Positions 7,852 through 17,137 of a stretch of 64,000 nucleotides of DNA are shown one piece after another. Each line of letters begins with the position of its first letter. The stretch's first letter is position 1. Location: positions 62,001 through 126,000 of the forward strand of contig JAHHHK010000020.1 in NCBI GenBank assembly GCA_019359395.1, given 5' to 3'. Position numbers and translations under genes: made by a program. Source of the stretch: Komarekiella atlantica HA4396-MV6. GTDB taxonomy: Bacteria > Cyanobacteriota > Cyanobacteriia > Cyanobacteriales > Nostocaceae. The notes under the pieces were generated by a model, which saw only the letters and a list, made by a program, of their open reading frames with translations, did no database searches and was not told where the DNA came from.

Positions 7852-9741
7852 TTATTTAACTAGTCCTGAATGACCGGGGATATCTCCCAAAGGTTCAAAT
7901 CTCCCACCTAAGTATTTGGCAAGAAATTCTTCTGCGATCGCAAAGAAATGCAAGCGATTTTCTGGTCTAGCAAAGCCATGTCCTTCGTCGGGGTAAAGTA
8001 CATATTGCACTGGCAAACCAGCTTGTTGCATTGCTGTAACAATTTGATCACTTTCTGACTGTTTCACGCGTGGATCGTTCGCGCCTTGACCAATGAGCAA
8101 AGGTTTTTGAATCCGGTCAGCGAAAAATAAAGGCGATCGCGATTTTAGAAACTCTGATTCTGTCTCTAAATTACCAACACGGTGATAAAGCATTGCTTTG
8201 AGTGGTTCCCAATAAGGCGGTATAGTTTCTATCAGAGTAATCAAGCTACTTGGCCCCACAATATCTATACCAGCAGCAAAAACTTCTGGTGTAAAAGTCA
8301 ATCCCACCAAGGTGGCGTAACCGCCATAAGAACCGCCCATAATCACAATCTTTTGCGGATCAGAAATACCTTGTTGCACTAACCAGTTAACAGCATCAAT
8401 TAAGTCGTCGTGCATTTTGCCAGCCCATTCGCGATTGCCAGCATTCACAAATGCTTTACCATAGCCAGTGGAACCCCGATAATTAACTTGCAGCACAGCG
8501 TAACCGCGGTTAGCTAGCCATTGCGCTTCTGGATCTAAACCCCATGTATCCCGCACCCAAGGGCCACCGTGAACTAGCAATACTGTTGGTAGATTCTGGG
8601 CAGGTATACCTACCGGAGTTGTTAAGTAACCATGGATAGGCAAACCATCCCGCGCCTCGAAGCTAATTGGTTGCATTGATGCTAACTGCAACCCTTCAAG
8701 TTTAGGTTGGTTACTAAAGAGGAAAGTGCTAGTTTTCGTTTCTCGCTTGTAAGAATAGTAATAAACTGGGCCATCATCAGTGTTGTAACCTACCAGCCAG
8801 TTTTTATCTTCCAAATCACGGCTAACTATAAAGAACTCTCCTGAATGCACCTTGGCAAGTTCCTCAAAATCAGCGGCGATACTCTGGTCGATTACCTGCC
8901 ATTCCTGTTTGTCTTTATAGAAAGAAATTGCTTGGATAACTCGCGTTAATGGCTGGATAATTATCCCCGCGACATCATACTGTTTATCTTCAGCAATGAC
9001 TGTTTCTTGACGAGTGTCTAAGTCAACAGCTAGCAGACGTTGGGCGTTAGCATCATGACTGCCTTCAATATAAAGTGTTTTGCCATCAGCCGAGAAGCTA
9101 ACAGAATTCCCTTGTTCTTCTAGTCCCCAGTGACGGAGAACATCCCACTCTTTATCTGTGGTTTCCCGTAATAACAAATCGTAACCACCATCAGGAGTAC
9201 TAGCTATTGCTGCACGTACTTGAAAATCAGCGTCAGATGTCCAACTGATAATGTTACCGGGGTTGTCAGTGTCGAACTCAATCGCACCATTTTTTAAGTT
9301 GATGCGGTAAACGTCAAACTTTTGGGGATTATTTAAGTTCAACGCTACCAGCACTTCATCTGGAAATTTAGGTTCCAGTTCCACGAGTTCGGCTTTCACA
9401 CCCTGGAATGGCGTTAAGTCACGCACAATCTTGGAGTGAATATTAACCAAGTGGAGGTGAAAGTTCTCGTCGCCATCCGAGTCTTGCATGTAAATCAACT
9501 GGTCGGCGTTATAAGTCCAGAAGAAAATGCGGATACCCCGCTTTTTGTCGGCAGTTAGTATTTGGTCGTCTTCTTGTCCTATAGTTCGTAACCATACCTG
9601 CAAGACATTTTTCTCATCAGGGGCGATATATGCCAAGTACTTGCCATCAGGTGAGAGTTGTGGGCTAGTTTTTTCGGGATTCCCAAACAGAATTTCGCGC
9701 GGAATCAGCGGTGGTAGGGAGAGTGCTTGAGCAGATGACAT
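7852..9741 (-). CDS. S9-family (prolyl oligopeptidase-like) serine peptidase
   Basis: A 629-residue S9-type peptidase (acylaminoacyl-peptidase/dipeptidyl-peptidase IV-like). Residues 1-380 form the beta-propeller, with TolB-like repeats such as SPQLSPDGKYLAYIAPDEKN and SFSADGKTLYIEGSHD. The C-terminal alpha/beta-hydrolase domain has the oxyanion region LLVHGGPWVRDTWG, the nucleophile elbow MGGSYGGYATL (Ser near residue 473), the acid in GANDPRV and the His in PDEGHGF. No signal peptide is seen, so it is probably cytoplasmic and cleaves short peptides. It is monocistronic between a convergent hairpin and a repeat array. Confidence 0.92.
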   Translation of the reverse strand: MSSAQALSLPPLIPREILFGNPEKTSPQLSPDGKYLAYIAPDEKNVLQVWLRTIGQEDDQILTADKKRGIRIFFWTYNADQLIYMQDSDGDENFHLHLVNIHSKIVRDLTPFQGVKAELVELEPKFPDEVLVALNLNNPQKFDVYRINLKNGAIEFDTDNPGNIISWTSDADFQVRAAIASTPDGGYDLLLRETTDKEWDVLRHWGLEEQGNSVSFSADGKTLYIEGSHDANAQRLLAVDLDTRQETVIAEDKQYDVAGIIIQPLTRVIQAISFYKDKQEWQVIDQSIAADFEELAKVHSGEFFIVSRDLEDKNWLVGYNTDDGPVYYYSYKRETKTSTFLFSNQPKLEGLQLASMQPISFEARDGLPIHGYLTTPVGIPAQNLPTVLLVHGGPWVRDTWGLDPEAQWLANRGYAVLQVNYRGSTGYGKAFVNAGNREWAGKMHDDLIDAVNWLVQQGISDPQKIVIMGGSYGGYATLVGLTFTPEVFAAGIDIVGPSSLITLIETIPPYWEPLKAMLYHRVGNLETESEFLKSRSPLFFADRIQKPLLIGQGANDPRVKQSESDQIVTAMQQAGLPVQYVLYPDEGHGFARPENRLHFFAIAEEFLAKYLGGRFEPLGDIPGHSGLVK

Positions 9742-9844
9742 ATTTTCTTTTCATCTTCTACTTGACTACCCTATTGTCACTTGGTGGTGAAAATGACAAT
9801 TCATCCTATTGGGTGAACCTCATTCGAGAATAAGCATAAAGCAT

Positions 9845-10166
9845 TGATACTCGTGAACGAGGCTTTAGCTCCGTTCATCCACCTTTGATACTCGTGAACG
9901 AGTGTTTTAGCTCCGTTCATCCACCTTTGATACTCGTGAACGAGTGTTTTAGCTCCGTTCATCCACCTTTGATACTCGTGAACGAGGCTTTAGCTCCGTT
10001 CATCCACCTTTGATACTCGTGAACGAGGCTTTTAGCTCCGTTCATCCACCTTTGATACTCGTGAACGAGTGTTTTAGCTCCGTTCATCCACCTTTGATAC
10101 TCGTGAACGAGTGTTTTAGCTCCGTTCATCCACCTTTGATACTCGTGAACGAGTCTTTGATACTCA
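9845..10166. repeat. Tandem array of 41/42-bp units ending in the recQ stop codon
   Basis: Seven full units begin at 9845, 9886, 9928, 9970, 10011, 10053 and 10095, with lengths 41, 42, 42, 41, 42, 42 and 42. A part unit starts at 10137, and a 10-bp remnant at 10157-10166 contains the recQ stop codon. Each unit starts TGATACTCGTGAACGAG, of which ACTCGTGAACGAGT is a 5-bp stem with a TGAA loop in most copies, and ends GCTCCGTTCATCCACCTT. The whole unit repeats without unique spacers, so this is not CRISPR. The 41-bp units break any reading frame, so the repeat acts at the DNA or RNA level, not as protein. Confidence 0.95.
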
Positions 10167-11609
10167 TTTACGGCAATTATCGCAATGTCCGCAACGCAGG
10201 TTAGCTGCTTCTTTGTCAAAACCAAAGGCGTTTAACAAAAACTGCCAACGACACTGCTTAGTTGTCAGGTATTGATGCATCTGTTTCGCAGCGTGTAATT
10301 GTGTTGGTGGGTGATTTCCGGCTTTTTGAGCAATGGTGTAATGAAAAGGGTCAAGCCAGTTTAACTGACCACTGCTATGGAGTAATGCTAGAGCCGTAGC
10401 ACCTTCGGGAAATTGTCGCGTCACTGCATTGATTTCTCCCTGTTTCGGTAATTTTTTCACAAGTTGCTGCGCTGTTTGTTGTTGCGATCGCATTTGTTCT
10501 TGAAAAAACTGCTGTCTTTGCTTATCTTCTGGATCTAACCACCCCGTCGGTTCACTCACCAAAGTCAGCGCCTCGGCTGGTTTACCATCTCTTCCAGCCC
10601 GTCCAATTTCTTGCACATATTCAGATAATAGATGCGGTGCGTGAAAGTGAATTACCCAACGCACATCTGGTTTATTTATCCCCATCCCAAACGCACAGGT
10701 ACAGACCACAAAGGGCATTTTTCCACCTAACCAGCTTGCTTCTACTGCACGGCGTTCTGCTGCACCCAATCCCGCATGATAACTAGCTGTTGCATAACCC
10801 ATCTCTGCTAACCATTGGGCTAAATTCTCGCTATCTCGCCGGGTGCGAACATAAACTAACCCAGCTTGTTGCGGTCTATTTTGAATAAATTTTAATAATT
10901 GTTGTTTCCTGCCTTGTGGTGTCCAAGCTGTGCGGACGCTGGGATGCAAATTAGGACGGTAAGGATTCAAGCGAAAAATCTCTGGTTGCTGTAATTGTAA
11001 AACTGTTTGAATGATTTTTTGGGCTAAGGGGTCAGCAGTCGCAGTAAAAGCAGCGATGCTAATCTTTGTTCCTGATGGTTTTGATTTGAGTAGTGCAGGA
11101 CGTACTGCCCCTAATCTGCGATAAGCTGGTCGAAAAGTATCACCCCATTGCACTAAACAATGAGCTTCATCCAAAATCAAACCGTTAATTTGCAATTCCG
11201 GGTGACATAATCTTTCCCAGACTGGTGGACTCAGTAAAGTCTCTGGCGATAAATAAAGTAATCTTAGCTGTTGACGTTCCAAAGCTTGCAGAGTTGCACG
11301 ACGTTGAAATGAAGGCAATTCACTATGTAAAAGTGCGGCTTTTTGGTGGCTTTGTCGTAATTCCTGTACTTGATTCTCCATCAGCGCTACCAAGGGCGAA
11401 ACTACTAAAGTTAATCCTGTTTGTAGCAGTGCAGGAAGTTGAAAGCAAATCGACTTTCCGCCACCTGTAGGCATAATAATCAGTGCATCTTTTTGTGCTA
11501 ATAAACTACTGATAATTTCTCCCTGTGGTGAACGGAAATCTTCATAACCCCAGATTTTTTTAAAAGCTGCGCGGACTTCTTGCCAAGATTTTGTTGTTGG
11601 CTGATTCAT
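10164..11609 (-). CDS. recQ: ATP-dependent DNA helicase RecQ, short form
   Basis: A superfamily 2 helicase of the RecQ family, acting in recombination and replication-fork repair. From the ATG at 11609 (MNQPTTKSWQ) it is 481 residues; the frame extends six residues further to 11627. Motifs in order: FRSPQGEIISS (Q-like motif), PTGGGKSICFQLPAL (Walker A), LILDEAHC (Walker B), AFTATAD (motif III), and EYVQEIGRAGRDG (motif VI). The zinc-binding end LRCGHCDNCRK is the very C-terminus, so the HRDC domain is missing. Its stop codon lies inside a remnant of the downstream tandem repeat, so the natural end may have been reshaped by the array. Short RecQ forms are common in cyanobacteria. Confidence 0.92.
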   Translation of the reverse strand: MNQPTTKSWQEVRAAFKKIWGYEDFRSPQGEIISSLLAQKDALIIMPTGGGKSICFQLPALLQTGLTLVVSPLVALMENQVQELRQSHQKAALLHSELPSFQRRATLQALERQQLRLLYLSPETLLSPPVWERLCHPELQINGLILDEAHCLVQWGDTFRPAYRRLGAVRPALLKSKPSGTKISIAAFTATADPLAQKIIQTVLQLQQPEIFRLNPYRPNLHPSVRTAWTPQGRKQQLLKFIQNRPQQAGLVYVRTRRDSENLAQWLAEMGYATASYHAGLGAAERRAVEASWLGGKMPFVVCTCAFGMGINKPDVRWVIHFHAPHLLSEYVQEIGRAGRDGKPAEALTLVSEPTGWLDPEDKQRQQFFQEQMRSQQQTAQQLVKKLPKQGEINAVTRQFPEGATALALLHSSGQLNWLDPFHYTIAQKAGNHPPTQLHAAKQMHQYLTTKQCRWQFLLNAFGFDKEAANLRCGHCDNCRK

Positions 11610-11752
11610 AATCAATAGTAGATGCACCCATATGTTTGAACACTGAATATAGCTTTTGCTTTACAGCTAATGGTTCAGTAATTTCATCATCCTATGTTGC
11701 AATCCATTGATTACAAGAATAAACATATTGCAGAAATTCTAGTTTTTTATTA

Positions 11753-11901
11753 AAACCACAGATGTAGACGCGCAGCGGTGAGGCAGCGCTGCGGGAGGGT
11801 TTCCCTCCGCAGAACTTTTCGCTGTCTTGAAAAGTTTTGCGCTCTGTTACCCGGAGCTTCGCTTACTTTTCGCTGTGTTAATTTGTCTGAATCTGTGGTT
11901 T
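11753..11901. repeat. Palindromic intergenic element with 11-bp terminal inverted repeats
   Basis: AAACCACAGAT (11753-11763) and ATCTGTGGTTT (11891-11901) are perfect inverted repeats framing 149 bp. Inside are an almost perfect hairpin CTGCGGGAGGG/CCCTCCGCAG at 11789-11812 and a perfect stem AACTTTTC/GAAAAGTT just after it. No coding capacity. It looks like a small non-autonomous mobile or dispersed element of the kind common in Nostocales. The rest of the gap 11628-11989 is AT-rich, with no gene seen. Confidence 0.8.
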
Positions 11902-11989
11902 AATTTTCATAAACTCGACTTTTACAAGAAGTCTAATGAATTAAAATTAATTCTTACATATCAATATACTAAATAAAATATGCGATCAC

Positions 11990-12427
11990 ATGAACGAAGA
12001 ATTAAAACATAGATTTTATATCAATAGTGATAAGTCTAAATTAGATATTCAAATGATTCATGATTTTTTACAAACTTCCTATTGGGCTGAGAATATACCA
12101 TTAGCCACAGTAGAAAAGGCAATAAAAAACTCTTTATGTTTTGGGCTTTATGAAGGTGAGCAACAAGTTGGTTTTGCAAGAGTGATTACTGATTATGCAA
12201 CTTCTGCGTTGTTAAAAGATGTTTTTATTCTGGAGCCTTATCGAGGACAGGGTTTAGGAAAATGGTTTGTAGAATATATTTTAGAATATCCAGAGTTACA
12301 AGACGTTCAAAGATGGTTGTTAGGCACAAAAGATGCTCATGGACTTTATCGCCGTTATGGTTTTAAAAATTTAACAGAGCCGGAAAAAATCATGATGCGT
12401 TTAAATCTCAATACTTATCAAGTGTAA
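11990..12427 (+). CDS. GNAT-family N-acetyltransferase
   Basis: A 145-residue single-domain GNAT protein. The acetyl-CoA-binding motif A is VFILEPYRGQGLGKWFVEYIL (R/QxxGxG/A present as RGQGLG), preceded by VGFARVITDYATSALLKDV and followed by LGTKDAHGLYRRYGFKN, the typical motif B. The substrate is unknown; such proteins acetylate small amines, antibiotics or protein N-termini. The DNA is AT-rich compared with recQ. It is convergent with the following gene, with a hairpin between them. Confidence 0.88.
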   Translation: MNEELKHRFYINSDKSKLDIQMIHDFLQTSYWAENIPLATVEKAIKNSLCFGLYEGEQQVGFARVITDYATSALLKDVFILEPYRGQGLGKWFVEYILEYPELQDVQRWLLGTKDAHGLYRRYGFKNLTEPEKIMMRLNLNTYQV

Positions 12428-12477
12428 GTTATCGCAAGTAATTTAGGGTGAAGAAAGCACAAAGCAGAAGGGATGTA

Positions 12478-12509
12478 ATATGGTGAATGGTTTATAACCC
12501 CCACCATAT
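12478..12509. terminator. Hairpin between convergent genes
   Basis: ATATGGTG (12478-12485) pairs perfectly with CACCATAT (12502-12509) across a 16-base loop. It lies between the converging GNAT and SnoaL-like genes and ends 8 bp before the stop of the latter. There is no long T run, so termination is likely but not certain. Confidence 0.5.
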
Positions 12510-12516
12510 AATAATT

Positions 12517-13179
12517 TTAGGAATGGAAAGGACAACCACTTGCGGTTAGTTTTTGCAAAAAGGTATTATTATCAAAATAATGCTCTAAAGACTCAATCTT
12601 TAAATCCTCAGTTACACGAGCAATACTAACTCCTACTACTTCTATTGTTTCTCCTGTGGGTGCATAATCTTTATAAGAACCATTAAATGTTCCCCAATGT
12701 CGCCACTTAAAGGTAACATTAGGTGGCCCTGAGAGAACTTCTGTTAATTCCCAAAGAAATCCATTAGAAAAGGCATTATGAAAAAGTTCAAATGAAGATT
12801 CAAAGGTTTCAGATTTGGAACTATACTGCTCACTTTCACCTAGAAACAAGTTATAAGTACCTTCTACTGCGACATCTTGAGCAGTGTATTGTTGTCCCCC
12901 ATTGCTACTCATCTTAAACTTATCAGTAACAATCGAAAGCCATTGTTGAGGATTAGTTTTATGAGAAGCTTCCATCTCAAAAGTTCGGACTAAATTTTGG
13001 GCGATCGCTTCTAAAGAACCTTCTGGATGTTGAAATTTACTCTCTTGATGAAGAAATGCATTGGTGTAAGAATAATCAGGACGTCTTCCTTCTCGCCACT
13101 GTACTGCTTCATCATGAGAAATTACTATATCTCTATCTTGTACCCAGAGTGGCAATTCTGTATCTTTCTCGCTACTCAT
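12517..13179 (-). CDS. SnoaL/NTF2-like protein related to plant pathogen-related proteins
   Basis: A 220-residue protein that matches, from memory, the plant 'pathogen-related protein' group along its whole length. Shared features include WREGRRPDYS, the PEGSLEAIAQNLVRTFEMEA segment, a YNLFLGE stretch, and SGPPNVTFKWRHWGTFNGSY followed by YAPTGETIEVVGVSIARV. The fold is the SnoaL/NTF2-like cone-shaped barrel, used by ester cyclases, isomerases and binding proteins. Its biochemical role is unknown in both plants and bacteria. It has no signal peptide and stands alone. The start at ATG 13179 fits the homologues. The upstream gap 13180-13486 is AT-rich with nothing recognised. Confidence 0.78.
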   Translation of the reverse strand: MSSEKDTELPLWVQDRDIVISHDEAVQWREGRRPDYSYTNAFLHQESKFQHPEGSLEAIAQNLVRTFEMEASHKTNPQQWLSIVTDKFKMSSNGGQQYTAQDVAVEGTYNLFLGESEQYSSKSETFESSFELFHNAFSNGFLWELTEVLSGPPNVTFKWRHWGTFNGSYKDYAPTGETIEVVGVSIARVTEDLKIESLEHYFDNNTFLQKLTASGCPFHS

Positions 13180-13486
13180 ACAAGTTGACTGATTATAAAC
13201 ATCGTTTTTTATAATAAAGTTTTCTGGATATTAAATAAATCAGAAAATCTAAAAAGTAAAAAATATTCATACTTAACTCAATAGACTTGACTTTTTACAC
13301 AAATCCGAATATGAGCAGCCACACATGCACACTTACAGTTATCCTATCTAAATTGTGAACAGAGATTTGAAAAATTTTTACACACAAAGAAGTTGGAATA
13401 ATTTAGCAGCTTTTGAGTTTGCAAACAATTCTGCTGACCAATTTAGGTTGCTCACACATCACTAAAAGGCAAAAAAATTGCTGTAC

Positions 13487-14008
13487 TTAAATCAAATCTA
13501 ATTGCATTAGATTCCCTTCAGAAAAACCGAGGCTGGAGTAAACTGGTTTACCCAATGGCGAGGCGTTAAGAACCACTCGCGTGCAACCGATAACTTTTAA
13601 ATATTCAATTGCTTTATTAGTTAGATGTTTAGCAATGCCTTGTCTGCGGTAAGATTGTTCAACGTAAACACACCAAATATATCCAAATTTGCGATATTCA
13701 TTGTTGAAAACATTCGGGTATAAACCTGCAAACAGTTGACAACTTACAGAACCTACAACTACATTATCAATCTCTGCAACAAAAGCTTTGTAAAACAAAT
13801 CCCGACGCGCTTCAGCTATAAATTTAAGTGTAATATTCTGCCACTCAAGCTGGATATTACTCTCATGAACACCAATATCTAGCCACAGTTGGTAAAAGTG
13901 TTCTGCAATCAGTGAGTCTTCTTTGATGGTGGCTTCTCTAATAGTGATATGTTTTTCTGAACTCACACTTAACTTTTCCCCTAAGTAGCCGTCATGAACT
14001 GCGTACAC
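13487..14008 (-). CDS. GNAT-family N-acetyltransferase
   Basis: A GNAT protein of up to 173 residues. The core begins at ITIREATIKEDSLIAEHFYQ, and motif A reads CVYVEQSYRRQGIAKHLTNKAIEYLK (RRQGIA), followed by VVLNASPLGKPVYSSLGF, motif B. The printed start is GTG 14008; a second in-frame GTG at 13966 (VSSEKHITIREA) begins closer to the domain and may be the true start. No ATG is available. Its substrate is unknown. It is divergent from a repeat-rich gap and not linked to an operon. Confidence 0.83.
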   Translation of the reverse strand: MYAVHDGYLGEKLSVSSEKHITIREATIKEDSLIAEHFYQLWLDIGVHESNIQLEWQNITLKFIAEARRDLFYKAFVAEIDNVVVGSVSCQLFAGLYPNVFNNEYRKFGYIWCVYVEQSYRRQGIAKHLTNKAIEYLKVIGCTRVVLNASPLGKPVYSSLGFSEGNLMQLDLI

Positions 14009-14033
14009 TATAAAGAATGAAAACCGTTTTTAT

Positions 14034-14095
14034 CTTTGTGTCTTGGTGTCTCTGTGGTTCAAAATTTTTTACCACTAAGGCACAAAGACACAAAG
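14034..14095. repeat. Large imperfect inverted repeat, dispersed family
   Basis: The left arm (14034-14058) begins CTTTGTGTCTTGGTGTCT and the right arm (14071-14095) is its near-complement, ACCACTAAGGCACAAAGA and so on. They pair over about 25 bp with few mismatches around a short A/T loop. One arm occurs again at 19503-19528 (CTTTGTGTCTCTGTGCCTTG), so this is a dispersed repeat family, not a gene-specific terminator. Confidence 0.75.
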
Positions 14096-14178
14096 TATTT
14101 TCAACTTAGAGAGAGAGTTTTTTTAGCTGATGCTAAAAATCAGGTGAGGTACTTTTCTTATGGGCGACAGGTACGATT

Positions 14179-15783
14179 TCAGACTTTGTGTGCAGATACT
14201 TCCTCTGGCTTTTCTTGAGTTTGCAAAGATGCATAAAGCCGATTAAGCGCATTTACATAAGCTTGTGCAGAAGCAACGATAATATCTGTGTTCGCCGCAT
14301 GACCAGAAAATACTCTAGATTCATGTCGTAAACGGATAGTTACTTCCCCAATAGCATCGATACCAGCTGTTACTGACTGCACAGAAAACTCAATCAACTG
14401 GTTAGGTACATTCACCACACGGTTGATAGCCTTGTAAACTGCATCTACTGGGCCAGTACCAATTGCAGCATCAGTTAATTCTTCACCTTCTGGGGTGCGG
14501 AGGGTAACTGTAGCAGTGGGACGGGCGTTACTTCCGCAGGAAACTTGCACCAGTTCAACACGGAATAAATCGGGTGCTTGTTGGATTTCATCATTAACGA
14601 TCGCTTCCAAATCCCGATCAGAAATTTCTTTCTTTTTATCTGCTACTTCTTTAAATTTGACGAATGCTTTATTTAATTCGGTTTCCGATAGATCAAAGCC
14701 CAATTCTTTCAAGCGGGTACGGAAAGCGTTTCTACCTGAATGTTTGCCCAAAACTATTTGATTGTCTGTTAAACCAATCAATTGGGCATCCATAATTTCA
14801 TAGGTGAGCCGATTTTTTAACACACCATCTTGGTGGATACCAGACTCATGGGCAAAAGCATTTGCCCCGACTACTGCTTTATTTGGTTGCACTAACATTC
14901 CCGTCAAATTGGAAACTAGGCGCGAGGTTCTATAAATCTCACGGGTATCAATATTTGTCAGGGGTTCTTGAGATTCTGCTGGTCTTCCAAAATAAAAGTT
15001 AAAATATTGCCGCCGGACATGTAACGCCATCACTAACTCTTCTAGTGCGGCATTTCCTGCTCGTTCACCAATACCATTAATTGTGCATTCTAGTTGCCGC
15101 GCACCATTTTTTACAGCTTCTAAGAAGTTAGCAACTGCCAAGCCTAAATCATTATGACCGTGAACAGAAATAATCGCTTGGTCGATGTTAGGGACATTTT
15201 CTTTAATGCCCTTAATTATTGCTCCAAATTCGCTGGGAGTAATGTAACCCACAGTATCAGGAATATTAACTGTTGTTGCACCAGCAGCGATTGTTCGCTC
15301 TAATACTTGGTAAAGAAATTCTGGATCGGAACGAGCAGCATCCATCGGAGAAAATTCTACATCTGCCATGAAGGACTTGGCATAAGCTACCATTTCTTCG
15401 GCGATCGCTAATACTTCTGCTCGTGACTTACGCAGTTGATACTCTAAATGAATATCAGAAGTAGAAATAAATGTATGAATTCTCCCTTTAACTGCTGGTT
15501 TTAATGCTTCTGCCGCAGCTTCAATATCTGCTTTAATTGCTCTTGCCAAACTACAAATTATAGGCCCATTTTCTGTTCCCACAATTTGGGCAATCTTGCT
15601 AACTGCCTCAAAATCTCCAGGACTAGCAAAGGCAAAGCCTGCCTCAATTACATCCACACCCAGACGAGCTAGTTGCTTAGCTATAACTAACTTTTCGTCT
15701 ATATTTAAAGTTGCTCCTGGACACTGTTCTCCATCTCGAAGTGTAGTATCAAAAATGATGATTCGCTCTGTTTTGTTTGCCAT
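14179..15783 (-). CDS. leuA: 2-isopropylmalate synthase
   Basis: LeuA condenses acetyl-CoA with 2-oxoisovalerate, the first step of leucine synthesis. The protein from ATG 15783 has 534 residues, the normal size for the bacterial long form. Seen are the DRE-TIM opening [19 protein letters not shown], the [20 protein letters not shown] metal site, and [13 protein letters not shown]. The C-terminal part from about residue 390 is the LeuA allosteric dimerisation domain ([20 protein letters not shown]), where leucine should bind. An upstream GTG at 15789 adds two residues and is less likely. No T-box or leader peptide was seen upstream. Confidence 0.95.
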   Translation of the reverse strand: MANKTERIIIFDTTLRDGEQCPGATLNIDEKLVIAKQLARLGVDVIEAGFAFASPGDFEAVSKIAQIVGTENGPIICSLARAIKADIEAAAEALKPAVKGRIHTFISTSDIHLEYQLRKSRAEVLAIAEEMVAYAKSFMADVEFSPMDAARSDPEFLYQVLERTIAAGATTVNIPDTVGYITPSEFGAIIKGIKENVPNIDQAIISVHGHNDLGLAVANFLEAVKNGARQLECTINGIGERAGNAALEELVMALHVRRQYFNFYFGRPAESQEPLTNIDTREIYRTSRLVSNLTGMLVQPNKAVVGANAFAHESGIHQDGVLKNRLTYEIMDAQLIGLTDNQIVLGKHSGRNAFRTRLKELGFDLSETELNKAFVKFKEVADKKKEISDRDLEAIVNDEIQQAPDLFRVELVQVSCGSNARPTATVTLRTPEGEELTDAAIGTGPVDAVYKAINRVVNVPNQLIEFSVQSVTAGIDAIGEVTIRLRHESRVFSGHAANTDIIVASAQAYVNALNRLYASLQTQEKPEEVSAHKV

Positions 15784-15878
15784 TTGCACTTTGCTGTTTA
15801 ATGTTTACTTGTAGCTCAAAATATCTTCAACCTTGGTTTTTATTTTACTCTTACGTTTGTAAATAATTGTTAAGATGA

Positions 15879-16400
15879 TTAACCTTCTGTTTTTTCTATT
15901 TGATCTCTGATATCATTTAAATCTATATATCTGTCCGTAGCATTACGCAATTCTCTAGCTATCATCCCTTCTGTAGATACTACTGTAATATAAGTATTTT
16001 TTCCTCGTAATAATTCAATTGCCCTTTCAAAATCTCCATCGCCACTAAATAATACTACCCGGTCATACTGCTCTACTGTATTAAACATATCTACAACAAT
16101 TTCAATATCTAAATTAGCTTTTTGCGAGTAACGACCAGATGAATCATCGTAGTATTCTTTAAGAATTTTAGTTCGTACTGTATATCCCAGACTAATTAGA
16201 GCATCTCTGAAACCTCGTTGATCTTGTGGATCTTTTAAACCAGTGTACCAGAATGCATTAATTAAGGCTGTGTCTGGTTGTTCGTATTTGAAGTATTCTA
16301 AGACTCGCCGCGGGTCGAAAAACCAACCATTTTTTTGTTGAGCATAGAACATATTGTTTCCATCTACAAAAATAGACAGACGATTCATTGGAGAACCCAT
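15879..16400 (-). CDS. NYN-domain (LabA/DUF88-type) PIN-like nuclease
   Basis: A 173-residue single NYN domain. The N-terminus MNRLSIFVDGNNMFYAQQKNG carries the first catalytic Asp (VDGNN), and VVLFSGDGDFERAIELL holds the second acidic cluster (SGDGDF); KANLDIEIVVDMF supplies another Asp. NYN proteins are PIN-fold ribonucleases; the cyanobacterial member LabA takes part in circadian output in Synechococcus, but this protein is a shorter relative and I do not claim that role. ATG 16388 is an alternative start four residues later. It lies upstream of leuA on the same strand with a 95-bp gap. Confidence 0.85.
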   Translation of the reverse strand: MGSPMNRLSIFVDGNNMFYAQQKNGWFFDPRRVLEYFKYEQPDTALINAFWYTGLKDPQDQRGFRDALISLGYTVRTKILKEYYDDSSGRYSQKANLDIEIVVDMFNTVEQYDRVVLFSGDGDFERAIELLRGKNTYITVVSTEGMIARELRNATDRYIDLNDIRDQIEKTEG

Positions 16401-17137
16401 AGAAATTTACACCTAATAATAGAAAAGAATTTAGATGGAACAATAGATTATAGCAATTCTCAAATGACAAGTTTGCTAATATCTATAAAGTGACTCTTCA
16501 TCTATAGCTTTTATGTTACAGCTTTCAAAGCATAAAATCGGCTAAAACATTGAAGTTGAGATCCTGGGCGCTAAACCTTTTTCACCTCCGGCACTACAAG
16601 AGCTACCCTGTGATCAAAATCTACCAATAAAATAGACTGAGCAACAGCATTCTTTGCTGTATAACACTAAAGTTTACTCCTAAAGAGGTATAGCATAGGC
16701 TCAAGGTAGAATATAAGTTGATGCCTATATATAAACTTTGCTGTCAATAGAAGGCTCGCTTTATAGAGAACACCAACATTGCACTAGAGACAGAATCCGC
16801 CCTTGGAACACCTTCTGGTAAACCTCGTAGTTTGGGTTGTACCTGTTGGCTACGGTAGAGTAAAATTTTGCTGCAACCAAGTACAGAGGCGAAGTATCTC
16901 TAGCTGGTGAATCTGTGGAATAATCACAAATTAGAACTCACTCAGAAAAATAAAATAAGTTAGACAGTACTTGAGTTGAAATCTCTTGAGGGCTAGTACC
17001 TACACAAGTTTGTTGAGGAAGAAAGGATAATTTACAAATATATAAGTTTTTCATTTAAGTCTTATTTCAACGTGATTGCTTTCAAACAGGGACTAAATAA
17101 ATAAAAGTGTTGTACCTAAATCAATCAGTAGCACCAT
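16401..17137. other. Long intergenic region without recognised gene
   Basis: This 737-bp gap separates two divergent genes. No open reading frame with family features, no tRNA and no clear inverted repeat was found. It is AT-rich from 16920 to 17130, where the promoter of the CHASE2 kinase must lie. Confidence 0.5.

Noticed and set aside
9845-10166. CRISPR array
   Set aside because: The whole 41/42-bp unit repeats with no unique spacers, and no cas genes are near.
9959-10225. 88-codon minus-strand frame with HEYQRWMNGAK repeats
   Set aside because: It arises from the tandem array, is broken by the 41-bp units, and overlaps recQ in another frame.
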